Source: Rhodospirillales bacterium (GTDB taxonomy: Bacteria; Pseudomonadota; Alphaproteobacteria; UBA8366; JADFVY01). From it: a stretch of 51,687 bases of DNA. A program made the translations under genes and the position numbers. The stretch is taken from NCBI GenBank assembly GCA_020356105.1, contig CP070634.1, positions 911,646 through 963,332 on the forward strand. Direction: 5' to 3'. How positions within the stretch are numbered: position 1 is the stretch's first letter; every line of letters starts with the position of its first letter. Below the pieces are notes generated by a model. That model was not told where the DNA came from and searched no databases. It worked only from the letters and a program-made list of their open reading frames with translations. Positions 44,726 to 51,687 of the stretch are shown here, in pieces.

Positions 44726-46579
44726 ATGACCACGTTGATTCTTGCCATTGTCGTCGTTCTTTCCGCCTGGTTCGGCGCGGGTTACATCACGTCACCCGAT
44801 CCCGTGCGTGACCGGCTGCTTTCGTCGGCGCGTTTCGGTGTGCGAGGTCTTGGCATACTGATCGCCGTGGCCCTGATCGCATCGTTGTCGTTCGTCTATG
44901 TCGACAAAGACCAGACCGGGCACAAGGACAAGGTCTACGGCTTCAATTCTTTGCGGGAGGGCGCCATCCTGGCGACTGAGGGAGAAATGGGACCGCAAGC
45001 CGATATCCTGCCGCCGGGCTTCCACTTCCAGCCGGCCCTGCGCATCCAATACAACGTGACGATGGAGGACGTCGTCGAGATTCCGTCGGGCCAGTACGGA
45101 TTCCTCGTGGCGCGCGATGGTGTTCCGCTGCGCGACGACCAGACCTACGCCGACCCGTTCGCCGCGGACGACGCCGACAAGATGATAAATGACGCCGGCT
45201 ACTTCCTCTTTAACGGCGGGCAAAAGGGCCCGCAGACCACCGTGCTAACACCGGGGAAGTACCGCTTGAACCGCTTCTTGTGGAACGTCGAGACGGGCGG
45301 CGTCACGGACATCCCGAAAGGCTTCGTGGGGGTGGTGAAATCGAATGTCCATTCACGGGTCGATTTCGGCAACCTGCGCGCCGCGCGGCCGACCGATTGT
45401 TCGCCAACCACAGATGTCGGCGAGCTTAAAGGCGTTCTCAGCGTCCCGCTGGTGCCGGTCGGCTGCATCGGGGTCTGGGGGCAGGCGTTGAACCCCGGCA
45501 AATACTACATCAACGAAAAGGCGTATACGGTCACATTGGTCGACACGCGGGTGCAGACTTGGGAGTATCGCGGCGGCTTCACGCGGCGACAGATTTCACT
45601 GGCGGTGGACCAGCAGGGCCGGATCACTCAGCGCGAGGAGTCGGAGACGGTCCCGGTACCACGGAACGCCGCGGACGAGGCGATTTTCCTCAAGATCGAA
45701 GGCTGGACGATTGCGCAGCAACTGCGCGTCCTGGTCCAGGTCACGCCTGAACACGCGCCTTTCGTGGTCGCCTCCGTCGGCGGCCTGCAGGAGGTCGAGG
45801 ATCGCATCATGAGCCCCGCCGTTCAGTCGGTGGTTCGGAATGTCGCCGGTGGGATGATCCGCGTGCCGACCCAGATCCTGGACCAGAGCGGCAATCCGGC
45901 TCTCGACGAGAATGGCGAGCCGGAGATGCGCACGATCACGCGGCGGGTTCGCGTCCTCGACGTCATCGAGAATCGGACCGCGCTCGAGGAAGCGGTCGAG
46001 GCAATCATCCGCAACGAGGGGCTCAAGGCCGGCGTCGACATCAAGGAAGTCCGGCTGCTGGAACCCGACCTGCCGCCCGAACTCCTGGTCGCGCGCAAGC
46101 GTGAACAACTGGCTCAACAACTCGCCAAGGCCTATCATCAGGAACGCGGTGCCCAGAGCGAGCGGATCAAGACCGAGCAGACGCGCGCGACTGCGGACCA
46201 GCAAGACAAGCTGGTCGAGGCGCAGATCGAAGTCAAACGTTCCGAGCAATTCGCGCTGGCGCGCCGGAACGAGGGTCAGGGCGAGCGTGACAAGCTGACA
46301 CTGATCGCGGAGGGCCAGAAGGCGCAATCGGCAATTCTCGGTGAGGACCGGGTTGTCGAATTGCGCAAATTCGAGTTCGTGGTCGGCCGGCTACTGGATT
46401 TCTTCGACTCCAATCCGGACGTGTTGACTTCCGCCCTGACCAACGCCCAAAAATTCGTGCCCGAGCGCGTCTTTACCCTGGGCGGCGGCGATGGCGGCAA
46501 CAGCCTCGCGGGTGCGGCGGGCGTGTTGGGCGATTTCCTCGACAGCGGCCCAAAAAAGGACGGCGCCACGACGCCATAG
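44726..46579 (+). CDS. Large SPFH/band 7 membrane protein
   Basis: 617 residues from ATG 44726, which has GGAGG nine bases upstream. Two hydrophobic helices lie near 2-22 and 36-58. SPFH-like beta segments follow (VEIPSGQYGFLVARDG near 115 and TDIPKGFVGVVKSN near 195), then a helical and coiled-coil stretch rich in Glu, Gln and Arg (about 430-540: LLVARKREQLAQQLAKAYHQ and on). A Gly-rich tail ends the protein. It resembles flotillin or prohibitin-type scaffolds that form large membrane rings. No NfeD partner is adjacent. It is longer than typical flotillins. Confidence 0.82.
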   Translation: MTTLILAIVVVLSAWFGAGYITSPDPVRDRLLSSARFGVRGLGILIAVALIASLSFVYVDKDQTGHKDKVYGFNSLREGAILATEGEMGPQADILPPGFHFQPALRIQYNVTMEDVVEIPSGQYGFLVARDGVPLRDDQTYADPFAADDADKMINDAGYFLFNGGQKGPQTTVLTPGKYRLNRFLWNVETGGVTDIPKGFVGVVKSNVHSRVDFGNLRAARPTDCSPTTDVGELKGVLSVPLVPVGCIGVWGQALNPGKYYINEKAYTVTLVDTRVQTWEYRGGFTRRQISLAVDQQGRITQREESETVPVPRNAADEAIFLKIEGWTIAQQLRVLVQVTPEHAPFVVASVGGLQEVEDRIMSPAVQSVVRNVAGGMIRVPTQILDQSGNPALDENGEPEMRTITRRVRVLDVIENRTALEEAVEAIIRNEGLKAGVDIKEVRLLEPDLPPELLVARKREQLAQQLAKAYHQERGAQSERIKTEQTRATADQQDKLVEAQIEVKRSEQFALARRNEGQGERDKLTLIAEGQKAQSAILGEDRVVELRKFEFVVGRLLDFFDSNPDVLTSALTNAQKFVPERVFTLGGGDGGNSLAGAAGVLGDFLDSGPKKDGATTP

Positions 46580-46596
46580 CACGGACGGCCGGCGGT

Positions 46597-47025
46597 TCAG
46601 TCGCGGACGACCAGAACCGAGCAACTGGCGTGTCGGACGACACGCGCCGCGTTCGGGCCGAGCAGATAATCCGCCTGTCCCGGCCGGTGCGCGGCCATCA
46701 CGATGAGATCCGCATCGATCCGCTGGGCGGCGCTGAGAATTTCCTCGTACACGGTGCCATGATGCACGTCATGCGCTGCGACCAAGTCCTTGGGTACATG
46801 CGCGGCAATGAATCTCACCAGTGCCGCTTCGGCATCGGAAAGCGCCCGCTTTTCGAATCCTTCCGGAAAGAACGAGCCGACGATGGCCATCCCGAAATTC
46901 GGCACAACGGTCATCACATGCAACATGGCGCCGTGCGCCCGACATAGCTCCAGCGCCGTCGGCAGCGCCTTTTTCCACGACGCCTCGTCATTCAGGTCCA
47001 GCGGCAGCAGAATTGTCTGGTACAT
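46597..47025 (-). CDS. Universal stress protein (UspA family)
   Basis: 142 residues, a single Usp domain. It begins MYQTILLPLDLNDEASWKKA. The ATP-binding type C-terminal loop lies in LLGPNAARVVRHASCSVLVV. It lies 11 bases before the TRAP permease stop on the same strand, so it is probably the last gene of the TAXI-TRAP operon, an association seen often with TRAP systems. Confidence 0.92.
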   Translation of the reverse strand: MYQTILLPLDLNDEASWKKALPTALELCRAHGAMLHVMTVVPNFGMAIVGSFFPEGFEKRALSDAEAALVRFIAAHVPKDLVAAHDVHHGTVYEEILSAAQRIDADLIVMAAHRPGQADYLLGPNAARVVRHASCSVLVVRD

Positions 47026-47036
47026 CGCTCGTCTCG

Positions 47037-49631
47037 CTATGCTATGCGCGGGGCAGGCGCCGGACGACGTCGGCGCTGCATGAACGCGATCAAACCCAGG
47101 ATGGCCAGCGCCGGAATGAAGATCAGCTGCTTGGGCGGCTGATCGGCATCGACCTGGATATCGAGGATCTCCCAGTCGAAATCGACGCCGGCCTGTTCCG
47201 CGGCCGTACCGAAAACGATGTTGTCGACCAGCGTCTTGCCCTCCTCCAGCCGGGTCTCTATCCCGCCATGCGCCAGACGTTCGGCGCCAGGTCCCGCCGG
47301 GCCCAGGGGCAAGGGAACGAATTTGGTGACGAATTCGCCGTCGATGGTCTCGCCCGACATCCGGACGCGCAAAATCGTATCCGGCGGCTGTGCCTCGGCG
47401 ATCGCGACGATCTCCTGTGCCGGCCGGGTTTCCACCGGCGCAACGATCATATCCATCCAGAAGCCGGGACGGAACAGGGTCAGCGCAATCCCGATCAAAG
47501 CCAGCGACTCCCAGATCCGGCTGCGAACCAGAAAATACCCTTGCGTGCCGGCTGCGAACAACAGCATTGCCGCCACCGCCGACACGATCACCATCAGCAG
47601 ATGCGGCACGCTCTCAATACCGATCATCAAGAGCTCGGTGTTGAAAATGAACAGGAAGGGCAGAATCGCGGTGCGGATATCGTATGCGAAGCCCTGCAGA
47701 CCGGTGCGGATCGGATCACCCTGGGAAATCGCCGCGGCGGCAAAGGCGGCCAGGCCGACCGGCGGCGTATCATCCGCCAGGATGCCGAAGTAGAATACGA
47801 ACAAGTGCACTGCGATCAGCGGCACGATCAGACCGGATTCGGCGCCCAGCGTCACTATCACCGGGGCCATCAGGGTCGAAACCACGATATAATTGGCCGT
47901 GGTCGGCAGCCCCATGCCGAGGAGCAGGCTGATGAACGCGGTGAACAACAACATCAAGATCAGATTGCCGCCGGAGATGAATTCGACGAATTCGGTCATC
48001 ACCAGCCCGATGCCGGTCAGCGTGACGGTGCCGACGACGATCCCGGCCACCGCGGTCGCGATGCCGATGCCGATCATGTTGCGCGCTCCGGCCGCCAGCC
48101 CGGACACCGTGTGCGACCAGCCAAGGCGCATTGCCGCAACGTAGTCCGGCTCGTGCCCCCGGAAGAAGGCCTTGAGCGCATCCTGCGTCACGACGACGAA
48201 GATCATCAGCAGCGAAGCCCAGAACGCCGACAGACCGGGCGAAAAGCGCTCGACCACGAGACACCAGATCAACACCACCACGGGCAGCAGGAAGTGCAGG
48301 CCCGATTTGACCGTCGGCCCGACATCGGGAAGGAATTCCATATTCGCGATCTCGCTCTCCGAGCCGAGATCGGGAACCCTGGCGGCAATCCGGACGAGAA
48401 CCAGATAGGCGGCCAGGATCACCAAGATGGCGATCCAGAACGATGCGTCCCCGGCCACATCCTTGACCCAGCCGAATCCATAATAGATGACGCCCGAGAG
48501 GATGATGACGCCAGCGACCGTCACGCCAAAGCCGATGAGCCGACGAATCAACGGCGAGACTTCGCGTCTGGGGATACCTTGCATCCCGGCCTTCAACGCC
48601 TCGAGATGCACGATATACACGAGGGCGATATATGAAATCACGGCCGGCAGGAAAGCGTGCTTGATCACCTCGACATAGGAGATGCCGACATACTCGATCA
48701 TCAAGAACGCCGCCGCCCCCATGATCGGCGGCGTCAACTGGCCGTTGGTCGACGATGCGACCTCGACCGCGCCGGCCTTTTCCGGCGAGAACCCGACGCG
48801 CTTCATCAGCGGAATGGTGAAGGTGCCGGTGACGACCACGTTGGCGATCGACGATCCCGAAATCATGCCGTTCATTGCCGAAGAAACGACCGCCGCCTTC
48901 GCCGGTCCGCCACGCATATGGCCGAGCAGGGAAAATGCCACCATGGTGAAGTAATTTCCGGCGCCGGCCTTGTCGAGAAGTGCCCCGAACAGCACGAACA
49001 GGAAGACGAAGGTTGTCGAAACCCCAAGTCCGATACCGAACACGCCCTCCTGGGTAAGCCAGAGATGCGACATTGCCTTCTGGAAGGAGGCTCCCTTCCA
49101 GGCGATGACATCTGGCGCGAGATGGCCGAAGAAGACGTAGGAGAGGAACAACAAGGCCACAACCATGAGCGGCGGACCGAGCGACCGTCGGGTCGCTTCC
49201 AGCAGGCAGACCAGGCCGATGCCTGCCGCAACCAGGTCGTACCATTCGGGCAGCCCCGGCCGCGTCGAGAGCGGGAGCGCCATGACGGCCGTGTAACTCG
49301 CGGCCGACGCTCCGACGATGGCAAGGGCCCAATCCTGGACGGGAATTCGGTGCCGCGGCGACCGCTTCAAGGCGGGAAACGACAGGTAGGCAAGGAAGAC
49401 CGCAAATGCCAGATGGATAGAGCGTGTATGCGTGTCGTTGAGAAGCGGAATATAATCCGCCAGCATGAAGGGCAGCGGTGAGGCGATCCAGATCTGAAAT
49501 ACCGACCATGCGACCGCGACATAGAATAGCAGTCGACGCGAAAAAAGATCGGCGGGAGCCCGGGCCCCCGTGTCAGCCTCGGCCACGAAATCTTGTGCCG
49601 ATCTCTCGGTTTTCGCTTCCTCGTTGGCCAC
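47037..49631 (-). CDS. Fused TRAP transporter permease (4TM/12TM, TAXI type)
   Basis: 864 residues. The N-terminal third matches the small subunit fused to the large permease, with about 17-20 membrane helices. Family blocks are GAGNYFTMVAFSLLGHMRGG, SGSSIANVVVTGTFTIPLMK, STNGQLTPPIMGAAAF and LGMGLPTTANYIV. The C-terminal extension has a soluble part near 740-840. The start is GTG 49631 after AGGGGGAAAAAG. It works with TAXI binding proteins to import acidic substrates such as glutamate or dicarboxylates. Confidence 0.95.
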   Translation of the reverse strand: MANEEAKTERSAQDFVAEADTGARAPADLFSRRLLFYVAVAWSVFQIWIASPLPFMLADYIPLLNDTHTRSIHLAFAVFLAYLSFPALKRSPRHRIPVQDWALAIVGASAASYTAVMALPLSTRPGLPEWYDLVAAGIGLVCLLEATRRSLGPPLMVVALLFLSYVFFGHLAPDVIAWKGASFQKAMSHLWLTQEGVFGIGLGVSTTFVFLFVLFGALLDKAGAGNYFTMVAFSLLGHMRGGPAKAAVVSSAMNGMISGSSIANVVVTGTFTIPLMKRVGFSPEKAGAVEVASSTNGQLTPPIMGAAAFLMIEYVGISYVEVIKHAFLPAVISYIALVYIVHLEALKAGMQGIPRREVSPLIRRLIGFGVTVAGVIILSGVIYYGFGWVKDVAGDASFWIAILVILAAYLVLVRIAARVPDLGSESEIANMEFLPDVGPTVKSGLHFLLPVVVLIWCLVVERFSPGLSAFWASLLMIFVVVTQDALKAFFRGHEPDYVAAMRLGWSHTVSGLAAGARNMIGIGIATAVAGIVVGTVTLTGIGLVMTEFVEFISGGNLILMLLFTAFISLLLGMGLPTTANYIVVSTLMAPVIVTLGAESGLIVPLIAVHLFVFYFGILADDTPPVGLAAFAAAAISQGDPIRTGLQGFAYDIRTAILPFLFIFNTELLMIGIESVPHLLMVIVSAVAAMLLFAAGTQGYFLVRSRIWESLALIGIALTLFRPGFWMDMIVAPVETRPAQEIVAIAEAQPPDTILRVRMSGETIDGEFVTKFVPLPLGPAGPGAERLAHGGIETRLEEGKTLVDNIVFGTAAEQAGVDFDWEILDIQVDADQPPKQLIFIPALAILGLIAFMQRRRRPAPAPRIA

Positions 49632-49678
49632 CTTTTTCCCCCTGTCGCTGGTCCGCAGCCCCGGCTAATGTTTCGCGC

Positions 49679-50674
49679 TCACATCAGGCCCCGTTCGACA
49701 TAGTACCGGATGGCGCCCGCGTGCAACGGCGCAGCCAGTCCCTCGCTGATCATGCGCTTCGGATCGAGCGCGTCGAAGGCCGGGTACATCTTCTTGAATT
49801 GGTCGAGGTGCTCGAATACGGCGCGGGTCATCGCGTAAACGGTGTCCGCGTCAAGATCGGCGGAGACCACGACGGTCGCTCGAACGCCGAACGTGTTCAC
49901 CGGCTTGCCGTTGCCCCGATAGATTCCACCCGGGATCGTCATATACGAATAATACGGATTTTCGGCGACCAGGAGATCGATCTCGGGACCCTCGACGCGG
50001 ACGAGAAGCGCATCGCAGAGATCGGTCGCCTTCTGGATCGATTTGTTGGGATGCCCAACGACATAGACCATCGCCTCGATTTGGCCATGACAGAGGGCTA
50101 GCGACTGTTGTGCCGCCGGCAGGCTTCCGGCAAACGCGAAGCTCTTGGGTGTCCAACCCATCGCATCCATGACGACCTGCATCGTCGCACGCTGGCCGGA
50201 GCCGGGATTACCAAGATTGACCCTCCGGCCGGCAAGATCGGCAAGCGTGCGAATACCCGAGTCGCGCCGCGCCAGCACGGTAAAGGGCTCGCCGTGGACC
50301 GAAAAGACGGACCGGATATTATCGTAGGAAACGTCCGCGAATTCGAGGAAATCGCCGGTCTTGTTGTAGGCCTTGTAGTGAACGTCCGACTGGACGATCC
50401 CGACTTCGAAGGCGTTCAATTGAACGCTGTCCATGTTGAATCTTGAGCCGGGGGTGGGCACCGCGGAACACTCCAGCCCCTCGGTGTGCCGTTCCACGAG
50501 GCGACAGATCCCGCGGCCCACCTGAAAATAGACCCCAAACACACTGCCCGTACCGATCACGATATCGGTCGCTGCGACCGTCGACGAGGCGGACGCTGCC
50601 AGCAGCAGGCCGATGCCGCACAAGACACGTTTCCAGCCTGCACGACTCGGTCTGACAGTCGCTATTTCGGGCAT
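49679..50674 (-). CDS. TAXI family TRAP solute-binding protein, second copy
   Basis: 331 residues from ATG 50674; a GTG at 50719 is possible but falls near a hairpin. It has a signal peptide (cut near STVAAT), then DIVIGTGSVFGVYFQVGRGI, ARRDSGIRTLADLAGRRVNL, GNPGSGQRATMQ and YSYMTIPGGIYRGNGKPVNT. It is clearly paralogous to the gene just upstream. It lies 47 bases before the fused permease and is read with it. Confidence 0.93.
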   Translation of the reverse strand: MPEIATVRPSRAGWKRVLCGIGLLLAASASSTVAATDIVIGTGSVFGVYFQVGRGICRLVERHTEGLECSAVPTPGSRFNMDSVQLNAFEVGIVQSDVHYKAYNKTGDFLEFADVSYDNIRSVFSVHGEPFTVLARRDSGIRTLADLAGRRVNLGNPGSGQRATMQVVMDAMGWTPKSFAFAGSLPAAQQSLALCHGQIEAMVYVVGHPNKSIQKATDLCDALLVRVEGPEIDLLVAENPYYSYMTIPGGIYRGNGKPVNTFGVRATVVVSADLDADTVYAMTRAVFEHLDQFKKMYPAFDALDPKRMISEGLAAPLHAGAIRYYVERGLM

Positions 50675-50705
50675 TCGGACAGTCTGGGTCAACGGCACGC
50701 AAGAC

Positions 50706-50735
50706 CGGGGGGAACGCACAATCTCGCTCCCCCCG
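50706..50735 (-). terminator. Hairpin between the two TAXI binding protein genes
   Basis: CGGGGGGA at 50706-50713 pairs with TCCCCCCG at 50728-50735 over 8 bp, with a 14-base loop. It follows the upstream binding protein gene in the leftward direction by 9 bases. There is no U tract. It probably sets relative expression of the first binding protein against the rest. Confidence 0.5.
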
Positions 50736-50744
50736 ATCGTCGCG

Positions 50745-51687
50745 TCACATCAGGCCGGCTTCCTTGTAATATTTCGCGGCGCCATCATGCAACGGAGCCG
50801 AAAGGCCGTCCTTGATCATCTCTTCCTTCTTCAGGTTGGCGAATGCCGGGTGCAGTTTCCTGAAGTCGTCAAAATTCTCGAAGACCGCCTTCACGACCTG
50901 GTACACCACCTCCGTCGGCACGTTGGTCGAGGTCACGAAGGTCGCGCCCACACCGAATGTCTTCACGTCCTCGGGATTGCCACTGTACATGCCGCCCGGG
51001 ATCGTCGCGTAGCGATAGAACGGGTTGTCCTTGACCAGCTTGTCGATCGCCGGGCCCGAGACCTGTACGAGAACCGCATCGCAGGACGAGACGGTCTCCT
51101 TGGTCAGGCCGGACGGATGGCCGACCAGCCAGAAGTACGAGTCGATCTTGTTGTCGCACAGGGCTTGGCCGGTTTCGGCCGATTTCAGTTCCGCCGCCAG
51201 TTTCAGGTCACCGCGCTGCCAGCCGAGCGCTCCTTCGATGACCTCCCATGTCGCGCGGGTGCCCGAGCCGGGATTGCCGATATTCAGGCGCTTGCCCTTG
51301 ATATCGTCGATATGCTTGATGCCCGAATCGCGGCGGGCCAGAATCGTGACCGGCTCCGGATGCACCGAAAACACGGCACGCAGCTCCTTGAACGGTCCCT
51401 GGTCCTTGAAGCTGCTGCTTCCGTTATAGGCGTGATACTGCCAGTCGGACTGGGCCACGCCCATGTCCAGCTCGCCGGCACGAATCGTGTTGATGTTGTA
51501 GACGGACCCGCCGGTGCTTTCCACCGAGCAGCGGATACCGTGTTCCTTGCGGCCCTTGTTGACAAGACGGCAAATGGCGCCGCCGGTCGGATAATACACG
51601 CCGGTCACGCCGCCGGTGCCGATGGTGATGAATTTCTGCTGGGCCTGCACAGGCTCGGAGCCGAGGGACCAGGCACCGACGGTCACG
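50745..51687 (-). CDS. TAXI family TRAP solute-binding protein, first copy, 5' end cut
   Basis: At least 313 residues are visible. The N-terminal signal peptide is cut by the window edge, its tail seen as SEPVQAQQ. The sequence has [52 protein letters not shown] and [20 protein letters not shown]. It has the same framework as the next gene, so the two are tandem duplicates. Cys in ICRL and IRCSVE suggest a disulfide shared by both copies. The true start lies past 51687. Confidence 0.93.
   Translation of the reverse strand, partial: VTVGAWSLGSEPVQAQQKFITIGTGGVTGVYYPTGGAICRLVNKGRKEHGIRCSVESTGGSVYNINTIRAGELDMGVAQSDWQYHAYNGSSSFKDQGPFKELRAVFSVHPEPVTILARRDSGIKHIDDIKGKRLNIGNPGSGTRATWEVIEGALGWQRGDLKLAAELKSAETGQALCDNKIDSYFWLVGHPSGLTKETVSSCDAVLVQVSGPAIDKLVKDNPFYRYATIPGGMYSGNPEDVKTFGVGATFVTSTNVPTEVVYQVVKAVFENFDDFRKLHPAFANLKKEEMIKDGLSAPLHDGAAKYYKEAGLM

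Noticed and set aside
46821..48635. A 600-residue open frame opposite the fused TRAP permease
   Set aside because: Shadow frame rich in Gln, Arg, Asp and His with no recognisable domain, while the minus strand has a complete TRAP permease.

Overview
The window is GC-rich DNA from an alphaproteobacterium, most likely of the Rhodospirillales sensu lato. The evidence is the glyQ-glyS-ppdK order, the AcuI and YgfZ types, abundant TRAP carboxylate transporters, CtrA-like boxes and frequent GTG/TTG starts. I cannot name a genus. The window looks chromosomal. I see no insertion sequence, prophage, CRISPR array or rRNA. There is one tRNA, tRNA-Pro(CGG).

Layout. Positions 1-8.3 kb hold a gamma-glutamyltransferase-like gene cut by the window edge, a pair of palindromic intergenic repeats, an AcuI-type reductase, a large membrane protein with a spermidine-synthase-like domain, ygfZ, a dihydroorotase and a ZIP metal transporter. 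Positions 8.4-20 kb are mostly housekeeping: ppdK, glyS and glyQ in one operon, a lone aceK, a zinc-ribbon membrane protein, an S49 peptidase, a DUF2007-methyltransferase fusion, a long-chain polyprenyl diphosphate synthase and a DUF924 protein. Positions 20.2-21.8 kb hold tRNA-Pro, two small conserved or hypothetical genes and a SCO/SenC copper chaperone.

Positions 21.8-27.7 kb form a signalling block behind an unusually AT-rich leader: a PilZ-methyltransferase fusion, a membrane histidine kinase and a chemotaxis receptor. The last two have TTAA-N7-TTA(A/T) boxes upstream that resemble CtrA sites.

Positions 27.7-37.8 kb form the most interesting locus. A six-gene leftward run (class V aminotransferase, TRAP P, Q and M subunits, a crotonase-fold enzyme and a CaiB CoA-transferase) diverges from a rightward pair (FAD/Fe-S 2-hydroxyacid dehydrogenase and an FCD-type GntR regulator). 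The shared promoter region carries two exact 11-bp operator-like sequences in inverted orientation. I read this as a carboxylate uptake and catabolism module controlled by its own regulator. The substrate cannot be told from sequence alone.

Positions 37.8-43.6 kb hold an RlpA-like lipoprotein, a four-gene sugar ABC importer and a DUF6969-like protein. Positions 44-51.7 kb hold a secreted hypothetical, a large SPFH/band 7 membrane protein, a UspA protein, and a TAXI-type TRAP system in which a fused permease follows two tandem paralogous binding proteins, the first of which is cut by the window edge.
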